Assembly (NCBI GenBank): GCA_963695645.1
Contig: CAVOHC010000017.1
Location: 310,001-374,000, forward strand
Direction of reading: 5' to 3'
DNA length: 64,000 nt
DNA from: DATBGO01 sp963695645
Lineage (GTDB): Bacteria; Actinomycetota; Actinomycetes; Streptosporangiales; Streptosporangiaceae
Below are positions 1-10,206 of this stretch, piece after piece. The notes below the pieces were generated by a model. It had not been told where the DNA came from and did no database searches. It saw nothing but the letters and a program-made list of their open reading frames with translations. How positions within the stretch are numbered: the first letter of the stretch is position 1; each line of letters begins with the position of its first letter. The position numbers and the translations under genes were made by a program.

Positions 1-816
1 CTTGCGGCCCCAGAGCGCCTCGGGGAACGGCGGCGCGGGCGGGATGGTCAGCAGCCCGATCCAGCCGCTCAGCTCCTCGGGCAGTGCTGGCAGCAGTTCC
101 CGGTACCAGCGCATCACCTCGGCGGTGTCGGCGATGTCGTACAGCACCGGGCCGCCGATGATGGTGCCGTGCTCGCCGATGTCGTGGCAGCGGAACGTGA
201 ACGAGGTGACGATGCCGAAGTTCCCGCCGCCGCCGCGCAGGGCCCAGAACAGGTCGGGGTGGGAGTTCTCGCTGGCCGTCACGAAATTGCCGTCGGCGAG
301 CACCACATCGGCGGCGATTAGGTTGTCCACGGTGAGGCCAAAGCGCCGGGAGAGGTAGCCGATGCCGCCGCCGAGCGTCAGGCCGGCCACGCCGGTGGAT
401 GCGAGGAAGCCCGAGGGAGTGGCCATGCCGAACGCGACGGTCGCGTGGTCGACGTCACCCCAGGTGCATCCGGCATCGGCGCGGACGGTGTGCTCCCGCG
501 GGTTCACCGTGGTGCTGCGCAGCAGCGAGAGGTCGATGACCAGGGCGTCGTCCGAGACGCCGAGGCCAGCAGCGTTGTGACCGCCGCCGCGGACGGCGAT
601 CTCCAGGTTGTGGTCGCGGCCGAAACGTACGCACCCGATGACGTCGGCGACGTCCCGGCAGCGGGCGATCGCGGCGGGGTGCTTGTCGATCATGGCGTTG
701 TAGACGGCGCGCGCGTCGTCGTACCCGGGATCTCCCGGCACGATCAGGACACCGCGCAACGCGGCGGCCAGCTCTTGGAATGGCGTTGTGGTCAGGTCGG
801 CTGATGTGGCGGTCAT
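1..816 (-). CDS. FAD-linked oxidoreductase, BBE-like (3' end cut by window edge)
   Basis: The first 272 codons of a flavin oxidase of the berberine-bridge/FAD_binding_4 class, running off the window in frame. The N-terminal half is the FAD-binding PP-loop domain. The motif RGGGHN puts His80 where this family binds FAD covalently through 8-alpha-histidyl. A glycine-rich segment follows (GVAGLTLGGG), then RGGGGNFGIVTSF. The position where bicovalent members carry the second flavin-linking Cys reads PSGFLASTG, without Cys, so single attachment is likely. The ATG at 816 is preceded by GGGGAG. The substrate cannot be inferred: such enzymes oxidise sugars, alkaloids or other secondary metabolites. 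It lies downstream of the BTAD regulator in the same direction, with a gap of about 93 bp. Confidence 0.85.
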   Translation of the reverse strand, partial: MTATSADLTTTPFQELAAALRGVLIVPGDPGYDDARAVYNAMIDKHPAAIARCRDVADVIGCVRFGRDHNLEIAVRGGGHNAAGLGVSDDALVIDLSLLRSTTVNPREHTVRADAGCTWGDVDHATVAFGMATPSGFLASTGVAGLTLGGGIGYLSRRFGLTVDNLIAADVVLADGNFVTASENSHPDLFWALRGGGGNFGIVTSFTFRCHDIGEHGTIIGGPVLYDIADTAEVMRWYRELLPALPEELSGWIGLLTIPPAPPFPEALWGRK

Positions 817-909
817 CTGGCTCCCCCTCGGGTGCACTGTTGGACCTTCTGGCTGCACCGAAGCTACGACCTGCACCGTTCGCGCAGCGTTCGCGCGCGG
901 GCGCTCGCG

Positions 910-3900
910 TCAGATGACGTGCGGAACGCCTGACACCGGCGCAAGAACGCCCCGCTCGGCGAGATCATGCTCGCACCGCCGCAGCAGCGCGACGCTGCCC
1001 TGATCCGATGCCAGCTGCGCAGCGGCGCGCAAGCGCGCGATGGCAGCCGGCTCCTCGTCGTGGGCGGCCCGCGCGCGCATCACCTCGGGCAGCCAGACCA
1101 GATCGTCTCGGGCCCGCCCGCTTGCGAGCGCGGCGTCGAGCACTGCCCGTGCCTCGCCGAGCCTGTTGTTCCTGGCCAGCAGGTCGGCAAGCAGCGACAG
1201 CCAGTACGGCATCCGGGCGAACGAGCCATGGGCCTTCAGGTTGTCGATGCCCCGCCGGGCGAGGCTGATGCCCGATTCGTCGGTGCGGGACCAGCCGTCC
1301 AGAACCAGCGCCCACTCGCGGTAGTAGGCGAAGTCATACCGGTCGCACAGCCCGCGCAGCTCGTCGACGGCATTCCTGAGCGCGGACAAATCCTGGCGCA
1401 TCTGGTGGGTGACACCGGCGTAGGCCAGGGCCACGGCCAGGCTGTACGGGTGGCCGATCGACCGGGCCAGCTTGATGGCGTCCTGACAGCTCGACGGGGC
1501 CTCAAAGTCGTGGCCCAGCAGCCAGTGGGCGTGCGCGGCCCACGCCAGGGTGTGCACGTCGGGCCGGGTGCCGACACTCAGCGAGGGGGCACCGCTGGTC
1601 AGCTTCGCGGCGAGCTCGAGGTGACGTAGTCCGTCCGCGGGCATCCCGAGGCTGATGGCTGATCCGCCGACCGCGAAATGAGCCGGACCGCTCAGCTCGG
1701 ACTCGGGGTCGACCATGCTGAGCCCTCGGTTGGCCGTCTGGTAGGCCTCGGCCGTGCGCCCCTGGACGAACCGCGACGCAAAGAGCGCTACCAGCCCGTT
1801 GAGCGTCGAATCCTTGCGGCCAAGCGATTCAGCGAGCTCGAGCGAGCTCTCGAGCGTTTGCTGCAGCTCGGGCGATGAGTAGCCGTACCTGGCGTTGAGC
1901 GGCGCCGCCATGGCTTCGAGGATTCCGAGCTCTCGCCTGTCCCTGTCTTTGCCTGCAGGCAGGTTGCGCACGATCGACAGCGCCGCCTTGTCCAGCCGGA
2001 TCGCTTCGGCATGGGCGAACATCCCTGCCGCGACATCGGCGGCACGCCGGTAGTAGGTCATCGCCTGCCCCGGGCGGCCGCCGCGGGCATACTGCTCCGC
2101 GAGCTGAGCTGAGATCAGGTCGGTGTCGTCGGGGTGCAGCAACTCGAGGCCCTGGGCGATGCGCCGGTGCAGCAGCCACCTCTTCGGCGGGCTCACCTGC
2201 AAGTATGCTGCCTCACGGAGCAGATCGTGGGAGAAGTCGTAGCCATCGCGGAACTCACGCATGATCCTGAGCCGCCACAGCTCGTCTACCGCGCCCACCA
2301 CGGTGTCGGCCTCCAGGTCGCTCGCCTCGGTGAGCAGATCGAGGGTGAAGTTCGTCCCGACGGCCGCCGCGAGCCCGGCCACCTCCTGGGCCGCCGGGGT
2401 CGCCTGCTCGAGGCGGCTGCGCAGCACGCCCGCGAGATCAGCGCTCGGCATGGCGGTGCTGCCGAGATCGACACTGCTGCGTACCGCTTCGATGACGTAC
2501 AACGGGAAGCCCCCCGTAGCCGCCTGGAGGAGGTTGGTGTCGTCGGCGGGCAGGCGCTGCCCGGAGACCGCCTCGGCGAGACGCGCGGTGTCGCCGGCCT
2601 CCAGCGGGCTGAGGGACAGCTGGGTGAGCATTCCGGCGGCGCGCATCTGGACGTTCCAGCCGGCGAGATCGGCGTCCTCACCGAGGTCGTCATTGCGTAG
2701 CGTCCCGGCCACCAGGACCGGAGCATCGCGGGCCAGGCCGAGGTAGAAGGTGAGGAAGGCCAGGGTTTCCTGGTCGCACCACTGAAGATTGTCCAGGACC
2801 AGCATCGCCGGGCGGTCGACCGCCATCAGTGCGCGCGCTAGGCCCTCGAAGAACCGGTGCTGTTGCCAGGCATCCACCATGGCCCGTGACCCGGCCCCGC
2901 GCTGGCCGCGGACCTCGGACGGCAACAGCCGGCCTACCTCGGCGCGCCAGGCGGGCTCGAGCGTGGCCGTAGCCGCCTGGAAAGCCGGGTTCCGCAGCCA
3001 GTCCGCGACCGGAGCCAGCGCCAGCCGCCCGGATGTTCCGAAGCACTGGGCACCGGCCACCACGGCGCCCTGGAGCCTGGCCAGCCCGGCTACCTCGGCC
3101 ACCAGGCGGGTCTTCCCGACACCGGCGCCGCCGCGGACCAGCGCGATTCCGGCGCAGCCCGCTGCGGCAGTCCGCCACAGGTCCTGCAGCAGGCCGAGTT
3201 CTGCGGACCTGCCGATGAGCTGTGCGGCCGCGAGCCCGGAGCGGCCGAATGCGGGCTTGATTGCCGCCGCCCGCTCGCCGGCCTGGTCCGCGTGGGCCAT
3301 CTGGTCCGCGTGGGCCATCAGGCGCTGCAGTGCCTGCTGCGTCGCCGGGTCAGGCACGACGCCGAGCTCGCGCTCCAGAACGGATGCGCAGTGGTGGTAG
3401 GTGCTCACGGCACCGGCCCGATCGCCCAGATCGGCCTGTAGCTGCATCAGGGTGCGATAGCCGAGCTCCTCCAGCGGCTGCAGCTGGATGCGGCGGCGGG
3501 CGGCATCCACCGCCCCGGTCAGGTCACCTCGTCGGGCGCGCGTCGTACAGACCAGATCGCACAGGTCCACGCATTGCCGCTCGAGCACTGACCTGGCGTC
3601 AAGCAGCCAGTCGTCGTACACGCCTGGCAACAGGTCACCCCGGTACTGGGCAATGGCACTGGCGGCGTGCGCCAGCACGCCGTCCGCGTCTCCGGTCTCG
3701 GCCGCCGCCAGGGCAGCCTGGCGCTCGGTGTCGAAGACGCGCACATCGACGCGGCACGTCTGCGTGTCGCGCCAGCACAGGTCCCTGGACGTCACGACGA
3801 GTGACGGCTCGGAGCCGAGAGCATTGCGCAGGTGATGCAGCTCGCGGCGCAGGTTGGTCAGCGCCTGCGCGTCCGTCGAGTCCGGCCAGAACAGGCCGGC

Positions 3901-4038
3901 GATGCGCTGCCGGGCCTGCGGGGACCCGGCATGCGCAGCGAGAAACGCGGCGAGCGCAACCGCGCGCGACGAGCGCGTCCGCACGCCGGTCCGGTCGTCG
4001 ATGATCGCTTGCTCCCCCAAGAGGGACACGTGCAGCAT
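910..4038 (-). CDS. SARP-type BTAD transcriptional regulator with AAA/NACHT-like ATPase and TPR-like C-terminus
   Basis: A large pathway-type regulator of about 1042 aa. Residues 1-95 look like an OmpR/PhoB winged-helix domain, about 98-240 form the BTAD helical domain, and a Walker A motif GGAGVGKT lies at 303-310, followed by a STAND-like ATPase and a long helical-repeat C-terminus. This is the AfsR/SARP architecture, which activates neighbouring operons and senses state through the ATPase/TPR parts. I chose the ATG at 4038 because AGGAGG lies 10 nt upstream; an in-frame upstream start at 4101 lacks this. A small in-frame 18-bp duplication (MAHADQ twice) lies at the end of the BTAD region. 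It sits just downstream of the purine operon in the same direction, so control of that locus is plausible but inferred. Confidence 0.9.
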   Translation of the reverse strand: MLHVSLLGEQAIIDDRTGVRTRSSRAVALAAFLAAHAGSPQARQRIAGLFWPDSTDAQALTNLRRELHHLRNALGSEPSLVVTSRDLCWRDTQTCRVDVRVFDTERQAALAAAETGDADGVLAHAASAIAQYRGDLLPGVYDDWLLDARSVLERQCVDLCDLVCTTRARRGDLTGAVDAARRRIQLQPLEELGYRTLMQLQADLGDRAGAVSTYHHCASVLERELGVVPDPATQQALQRLMAHADQMAHADQAGERAAAIKPAFGRSGLAAAQLIGRSAELGLLQDLWRTAAAGCAGIALVRGGAGVGKTRLVAEVAGLARLQGAVVAGAQCFGTSGRLALAPVADWLRNPAFQAATATLEPAWRAEVGRLLPSEVRGQRGAGSRAMVDAWQQHRFFEGLARALMAVDRPAMLVLDNLQWCDQETLAFLTFYLGLARDAPVLVAGTLRNDDLGEDADLAGWNVQMRAAGMLTQLSLSPLEAGDTARLAEAVSGQRLPADDTNLLQAATGGFPLYVIEAVRSSVDLGSTAMPSADLAGVLRSRLEQATPAAQEVAGLAAAVGTNFTLDLLTEASDLEADTVVGAVDELWRLRIMREFRDGYDFSHDLLREAAYLQVSPPKRWLLHRRIAQGLELLHPDDTDLISAQLAEQYARGGRPGQAMTYYRRAADVAAGMFAHAEAIRLDKAALSIVRNLPAGKDRDRRELGILEAMAAPLNARYGYSSPELQQTLESSLELAESLGRKDSTLNGLVALFASRFVQGRTAEAYQTANRGLSMVDPESELSGPAHFAVGGSAISLGMPADGLRHLELAAKLTSGAPSLSVGTRPDVHTLAWAAHAHWLLGHDFEAPSSCQDAIKLARSIGHPYSLAVALAYAGVTHQMRQDLSALRNAVDELRGLCDRYDFAYYREWALVLDGWSRTDESGISLARRGIDNLKAHGSFARMPYWLSLLADLLARNNRLGEARAVLDAALASGRARDDLVWLPEVMRARAAHDEEPAAIARLRAAAQLASDQGSVALLRRCEHDLAERGVLAPVSGVPHVI

Positions 4039-4170
4039 TTCGACGCGGCCTCCTACCAGTCCATGGTAGCTGGCCAGCTGGGACTCAAGTCTCCTGCACA
4101 CGACCGTCGCGATGACCGGGCCCGCGCCCGGCGAGGACCAGCCCGGCCAGGATCACCATACCAACACGCA

Positions 4171-4185
4171 CCGGAGCGACTCCGG
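4171..4185. terminator. Candidate hairpin between the purine operon and the regulator gene
   Basis: A 6-bp perfect stem with a 3-nt loop (CCGGAG CGA CTCCGG), about 100 bp past the stop of the last purine-operon gene and 130 bp before the regulator start. There is no U-tract, which is common for actinobacterial terminators, so this could equally be an operator or chance. Nothing else distinctive is visible between 4039 and 4285. Confidence 0.3.
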
Positions 4186-4285
4186 GTTCAGAGCGTCATG
4201 GAAAGATCACCATGAGTGGCGGTGGTCGCGGCGCCGCCAAGCGCATGACGGTCGCGGAGCGCCGGACTGGGCCGAGCCGCCCTGC

Positions 4286-5625
4286 CTACCGCTGGACCCC
4301 GGTGAACAGGACGGCGACCTTGTCGTGCTCGCCGATCACGCCCGACCGCCGCAGCGCCAGCAGCCCGGCCAGCCCCGCGGAGCCTGTCGCGTCGACCGGG
4401 ATCCCGGTCGACGCGACAGCCAGCGAGTTCGCTTCCAGCAGCAGTGCGTCATCCACGACCACCGGCCGGCCGCCGGTCAGCAGCATGCCCTCGATGACGG
4501 CCCGCCAGTCATAGGTCTCGTCGTCGAGAATGCCGGTCGCGACGCTTTTCGGCTCGTGCTCCCACGGCCACATCAACTCCGACCGTTCGGCAGCAGCCGC
4601 CGCCATCGCCGCCCGCACCCCCGCGGGGCCTGGCTCAGCGGGCAGCGTCGCGCAGATGAGCTCGTAGGCCCGCTCCAGCGGGTGCGCACCGGTCGTCTGC
4701 ACGGTGTGCACGCGCGGCAGCCGCTCCAGTGCGTGCAGTTCTGCCGCCTCGCGGAGCGCCTGACTGGCCGAGCTTGCCAGCGCGCCGCCGCCGACCTGGA
4801 TGATCAGGTGGTCCAGGCCGCCGGGCACCTCAGCGAGATCAGGCACGAGCTCATAGCCCAGCGTCTCGCCGCTCTCGATCGTGAGCCCGTTCTCGTTGCC
4901 CTGCGTCGTGAACGGCAGCGCACCGTTGTCGAGTTCGGTGCGTAGCCGCAGGTACGCCGGGTCCCCGGGCGTGCCTGGCGCACGGGGGCAGACGACCACC
5001 CGGGCGTGCAGGTCTCTCAGCCGCGCCAGCACCCCGTTGTCGGCGTCCGGGGGGACGAACACCGTCAGCTGCCAGCCGCCTGCCCGGGCCACCACTGCCG
5101 CGGCAAGGGCAGCGTTCCCGCAGCTCGCGATCGCCAGGCCGGGCCGGTTCCCGGGATCGAGAATACCGATCTGCTCCATGACCGCCAGGTGCACCAGCAC
5201 GCCGAACAGATGGCGGCCTTTGTGCGATCCCGACACATTCCCCGTTTCATTCTTTATCCATACTCCGCCGCTAGAGAATTCCAGCGGCCCGGCCAGCTCC
5301 CGGCTCTGGAAGAACGGGGTGACGGCGAAACCGTGCCCGTCGACGCCCGCGACCGCGCTGTCGAGCGCGGACACCAGATCGCAATACCCGGCATCGGTGA
5401 TGCCGTGCGCCATTGCCATCTGGTAAGAGTGCATGAGAGGCCGATAACGAAGGTACGGGTTATCCTCGGTGCCGCGCGGGAAGCTGACGCGCGCCAGGTC
5501 GAGTACCCGGGTCAGCACGTGATCGACATCGTCGGTGCCGGCCCGGGGGCACCGGAACGGGTACGGGTCGTCCTGGCCGGCCAGGTAGCCGCAGCCCGCG
5601 CACCTGATCGAGCTGGCCAGCGTGG

Positions 5626-5629
<4 letters not shown>
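4286..5629 (-). CDS. PLP-dependent fold-type II enzyme, threonine-synthase-like
   Basis: 447 aa. An N-terminal cysteine cluster (Cys10, Cys13, Cys27) suggests a small zinc-ribbon-like element, as in some threonine synthase relatives. The probable Schiff-base lysine is Lys137 in SGSHKGRH, in the position of the threonine synthase KDR-type motif. A phosphate-binding SCGNAA segment, VGGGALASS and a C-terminal VDATGSAG (SxG stretch) complete the beta-family fold. Its ATG overlaps the stop of the upstream PLP gene (ATGA), so the two are probably translated together. In the locus it may act as an ammonia-lyase or beta-eliminating enzyme on an amino-acid product of purine ring cleavage, parallel to YgeX of E. 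coli. Sequence similarity to YgeX itself is not obvious, and a true threonine synthase role is unlikely from context. Confidence 0.75.
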
Positions 5630-7128
<1,499 letters not shown>

Positions 7129-7201
7129 GTCCCGCCGCCCTTCCGTCGCGCGCGGCACTGGCCACGCTGTTCCCTGTTCCTGCTCACTGGCCGGCTCCGG
7201 T

Positions 7202-8179
7202 TCAGTTCATGGTCAGGGCCATCACGGCCTTCTGGCCGTGCAGCCGGTTCTCTGCCTCGTCGTAGACGGCCGACTGCGGGCCGTCGATGACGCGGTCCGT
7301 CACCTCGACTCCGCGGTCGGCGGGCAGCGGGTGCATGAACACGGCGTCCGGGCCGGCCAGTTCCATCCGCTTGTCGTCCGTGATCCAGGACGAGTACTTG
7401 GCGATCAGCCGGGCGCCCTCAGCCTCGTCGGTGGTGGTCGTCACGGCACCCCAGCTCTTGGCGTACACGACATCCGTGCCGCGGATCCCCTCATCGAAGT
7501 CATCCATGACCTCGAAGGTGACGCGGGAGTCGCGGGCGTTGCGCCGGGCCTGCTCCATGATCTCCGGCATCAGCCCGAACTCCGGCGGATGAACGAGCCG
7601 CACGTTCATCCCGAACCGCGGCAGCAGCAGCGCGAGGCTCTGCGGCGCGCTGATCGGCTTCTGGTAGCTCGACGAGCACGCCCAGCTCACGGTGGCCGTC
7701 CGGCCGCGCAGGTCGCCGAACCGCTCGATCATCGTCATCAGGTCGGCCAGCGCCTGGTGCGGGTGGTAGACGTCGCACTGCATGTTGAGCACCGGCACCC
7801 GGCTGGCCTCCGCGACCGCGCGGATGTAGGCGTTGCCCTCGCCCCAGTCACAGTGCCTGATGGCGATCCCGTCGTTGTACCTGCCGAGGATCTCGCCGAT
7901 CTCCTTGGCCGTGTCACCGTGGGCGATCTGGGTCGACTTGCTCTCGATGAACTGGGCGTGCCCGCCAAGCTGGGCCATCCCGGCCTCGAACGACGCCCGG
8001 GTCCGGGTGCTGGAGAAGAAGAACAGCATGGCCAGGACCTTGTCGCGCAGCAACGGGTGCGGCTGGCCGAGGGCGCGGTCCCGCTTGAGCATGAACGCCA
8101 CGTCGAGCAGGGTGTCGATCTCGTCCTTGGTCCAGTCCTGGAGGGTGATCAGGTCCCGGCCCCGCAGGTTCGTCTGCAT
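7202..8179 (-). CDS. ygeW: YgeW-like carbamoyltransferase (ATCase/OTCase superfamily)
   Basis: 325 aa. The carbamoyl-phosphate motif STRT is at 57-60, HPHQ at 139-142 and HPLP at 283-286. The stretch KSTQIAHGDT and the segment around NMQCDVYHP and SSSYQKPISAPQ closely parallel E. coli YgeW (KSQIAHGET, NLQCDIDHP, SYGKPLSVPQ), which sets it apart from ordinary ornithine or aspartate carbamoyltransferases. YgeW is implicated in purine/urate breakdown, where it is proposed to remove a carbamoyl group from a diureido compound, yielding carbamoyl phosphate. It is shorter than E. coli YgeW. The ribosome site AGGGG lies over the stop of the upstream PyrB-like gene, so the genes are probably coupled. 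No carbamate kinase is visible to use the carbamoyl phosphate. Confidence 0.85.
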   Translation of the reverse strand: MQTNLRGRDLITLQDWTKDEIDTLLDVAFMLKRDRALGQPHPLLRDKVLAMLFFFSSTRTRASFEAGMAQLGGHAQFIESKSTQIAHGDTAKEIGEILGRYNDGIAIRHCDWGEGNAYIRAVAEASRVPVLNMQCDVYHPHQALADLMTMIERFGDLRGRTATVSWACSSSYQKPISAPQSLALLLPRFGMNVRLVHPPEFGLMPEIMEQARRNARDSRVTFEVMDDFDEGIRGTDVVYAKSWGAVTTTTDEAEGARLIAKYSSWITDDKRMELAGPDAVFMHPLPADRGVEVTDRVIDGPQSAVYDEAENRLHGQKAVMALTMN

Positions 8180-8189
8180 CGCCGATCCC

Positions 8190-9143
8190 CTACTCTGCCG
8201 CGCCGAGGACGAGCGCCAGCAGCGCCATCCGCACCGCGACGCCGTTGAACGCCTCGACCCAGTACCGCGCGTGGCGGGTGCTGTCGACGTCCGGCGGTAG
8301 CTCGTCCATCCTCGGCAGCGAGTGCAGGATGATCGAGTCGCCCTTCGCCTTGTCCCGCAGCAGCTGCCTGGTCACCCGGTAGGCCTCCGGCGTGGTGCCG
8401 CGGTCCTGCGTCGCCTCGACCCTGGCCTGGGTGTAGTCGGCCTGGACGACCGGCTCCATGTAGATCACGTCGGCCTCGGCGATGCACTTCTCGACGGTCT
8501 CGACCTCGCGGTACTGCACGTTGCGCTCATCAAGCTCGGCCTTGAACTCCGGCAGCAGCGACATCTGCTCCGGCGAGACCACGAAGGCCTCGATGTCGAA
8601 CTGCGAGCAGGCGTACAGGATCGAGTGCATGGTCCGCATCCGCATGTCGCCGACGCAGAGCATCTTGAGCCGGTCGAGCGTCCCCTTCGCCTGCCAGATG
8701 GTGTAGAGGTCGGTGAGGACCTGCGTCGGGTGCTCACCCCAGCCGTCGCCGCAGTTGATCACCGGCACCGACGCCCACTTGGCCGCTTCGGCCGGCGCGC
8801 CCTGCTGGTGGTGGCGCATGGCGATGACGTCGCCGTAGTACTCCAGCATGTGGGCGGTGTCCTTCATCGTCTCCTGGTAGAAGTCGCCGGCCCGCGTCAT
8901 CTTGGCGTCGGCGAAGCCGAGCACGTGGCCGCCGAGGCGGTGCATCGCGGCCTCGGTCGCCATCCGGGTACGGGTGCTTGGCTGATAGAAGGCGGTCAGC
9001 AGCGTCTTGCTCTTCAGCAGGTCGGTGTTGCGCCGCTCTTGGGCGTACGGCTTGAGCTTGTCGGTGACACGGAAGATCTCAAAGAACTCCTCGCGCTCCA
9101 TGTCCTTGAGCGAGAGGATGTCCCGGCCCAGGAAGCTGCGCAT
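8190..9143 (-). CDS. Aspartate-carbamoyltransferase-like protein (PyrB family)
   Basis: 317 aa. It has STRTR at 56-60, HPTQ at 138-141, VGDMRMRTMHS (matching PyrB VGDLKYGRTVHS) and HSLPRMDELPPDVD near the C-terminus, where PyrB has HPLPRVDEI. The C-terminal NGVAVRMALLALVLG also follows PyrB. The fold and carbamoyl-phosphate site are therefore those of an ATCase catalytic chain. A pyrimidine role is doubtful: no other pyr gene is present and it is embedded in a purine operon beside a YgeW-like enzyme. A catabolic carbamoyltransferase acting on a ureido acid is the better guess. AAGGAG lies 9 nt before the ATG. Confidence 0.85.
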   Translation of the reverse strand: MRSFLGRDILSLKDMEREEFFEIFRVTDKLKPYAQERRNTDLLKSKTLLTAFYQPSTRTRMATEAAMHRLGGHVLGFADAKMTRAGDFYQETMKDTAHMLEYYGDVIAMRHHQQGAPAEAAKWASVPVINCGDGWGEHPTQVLTDLYTIWQAKGTLDRLKMLCVGDMRMRTMHSILYACSQFDIEAFVVSPEQMSLLPEFKAELDERNVQYREVETVEKCIAEADVIYMEPVVQADYTQARVEATQDRGTTPEAYRVTRQLLRDKAKGDSIILHSLPRMDELPPDVDSTRHARYWVEAFNGVAVRMALLALVLGAAE

Positions 9144-9156
9144 GACGTGGGTCTCC

Positions 9157-10206
9157 TTACTGCAGGGGTGCGAAGGTGTCGATCATCAAAGCGACGTCGT
9201 CACCAAGGGGGTAGAGAATCGGGCAGGTCGCGCCGCTGGCGATGTACTCGCTGACCTTGGCGCGGCATTCGGCGGGCGTGCCCGATGCCGAGATCATCTG
9301 GACCGCGTCGTCGGGAACCAGGCGCATCGCCTTGCGGATGTCCTCGGGACTCGCGGGCCAGGTGAGGACCTTGCCGATCTCCTCGATCAGCTTCGGATCG
9401 ACCCCGCTGGCCTTCATGATGTGCGGCTGCTGCCCCAGGTACTGGGTCAGCAGCTCGCGCGACCGGTCGAGGGCCAGGTCGCGATCCTCATCGACCGAGC
9501 AGACCACCAGCTGGGGACGGTCGATGTCGTCGACCGAGCGGCCGGCCCGGTCGGCACCGGCCGCCAGCGCCTCCAGGGCCTTCTTGTTGTACTCGGGCCC
9601 GACCATGTAGTTGAGGACGACTCCGTCGCCGATCTCGCCGGCGACCTCCATCATCTTCATGCCGGTTGCCCCCACGTAGATCGGGACCTGCCGCGGGGAG
9701 CGGTCGCCGTGCACCACGTCGATCTCGACGTCATCGAGGTGGACGAAGTCACCGTGATAGGTCACCCGCTCCATGGCGAGCAGTCGGCGGGTGGCCGTGA
9801 CGACCTCGCGCATCGCCTGCAGCGGATGGTCCCGGTGCACGCCGACCTTGCTCGCCAGCGGCTCCCACCAGGCGCCGAGCCCGAGCACGATGCGGCCAGG
9901 GGCCAGCTCGTCGAGCGTCGAGAACGTCGCGGCCAGCAGCCCCACGTTCCGGGTCCAGATCGGGATGACTCCCGAAGCCACCTTGATGTGCTCGGTCACG
10001 GCGGCGAACGCGGCCATCGGGACGGTCGCCTCCCGGACCAGGCGGCTCTCGGCTTGCCAGACCGCCTCGAAGCCGCGCTGCTCGGCGTACCTGACGTAGT
10101 CCATGCCGTCCCGGATCGGGTGCTTGTCCTGCAGGTAGAGCGCCATCCGCCCGGTGCTGGTCACCGGGCTGGTAACCGCGGCGCTGACCGGCATGTTCCT
10201 CACCAT
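9157..10206 (-). CDS. LLM-class oxidoreductase, probably F420-dependent (Mer-like)
   Basis: 349 aa with the bacterial luciferase-like TIM-barrel pattern: GFEAVWQAE near the N-terminus, ASGVIPIWTRN, LAPGRIVLGLG, and PIYVGATGMKMMEVAGEIGDGVVLNY, which is typical of methylenetetrahydromethanopterin reductase-like F420 enzymes. F420H2 is a low-potential hydride donor, so a reductive or oxidative step on a purine-derived ring is plausible. The substrate is unknown. The first ATG (10206) overlaps the SsnA stop; a second ATG at 10194 is an alternative. It is the only gene in this operon with no obvious counterpart in the E. coli purine locus. Confidence 0.8.
   Translation of the reverse strand: MVRNMPVSAAVTSPVTSTGRMALYLQDKHPIRDGMDYVRYAEQRGFEAVWQAESRLVREATVPMAAFAAVTEHIKVASGVIPIWTRNVGLLAATFSTLDELAPGRIVLGLGAWWEPLASKVGVHRDHPLQAMREVVTATRRLLAMERVTYHGDFVHLDDVEIDVVHGDRSPRQVPIYVGATGMKMMEVAGEIGDGVVLNYMVGPEYNKKALEALAAGADRAGRSVDDIDRPQLVVCSVDEDRDLALDRSRELLTQYLGQQPHIMKASGVDPKLIEEIGKVLTWPASPEDIRKAMRLVPDDAVQMISASGTPAECRAKVSEYIASGATCPILYPLGDDVALMIDTFAPLQ

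Noticed and set aside
2..804. Plus-strand open frames at the left edge
   Set aside because: They are antisense to the flavin oxidase, whose minus-strand reading shows family motifs.
8190..9143. Housekeeping pyrB
   Set aside because: No other pyr gene is adjacent, HSLP replaces HPLP, and the gene is embedded in a catabolic operon. It is not fully excluded.
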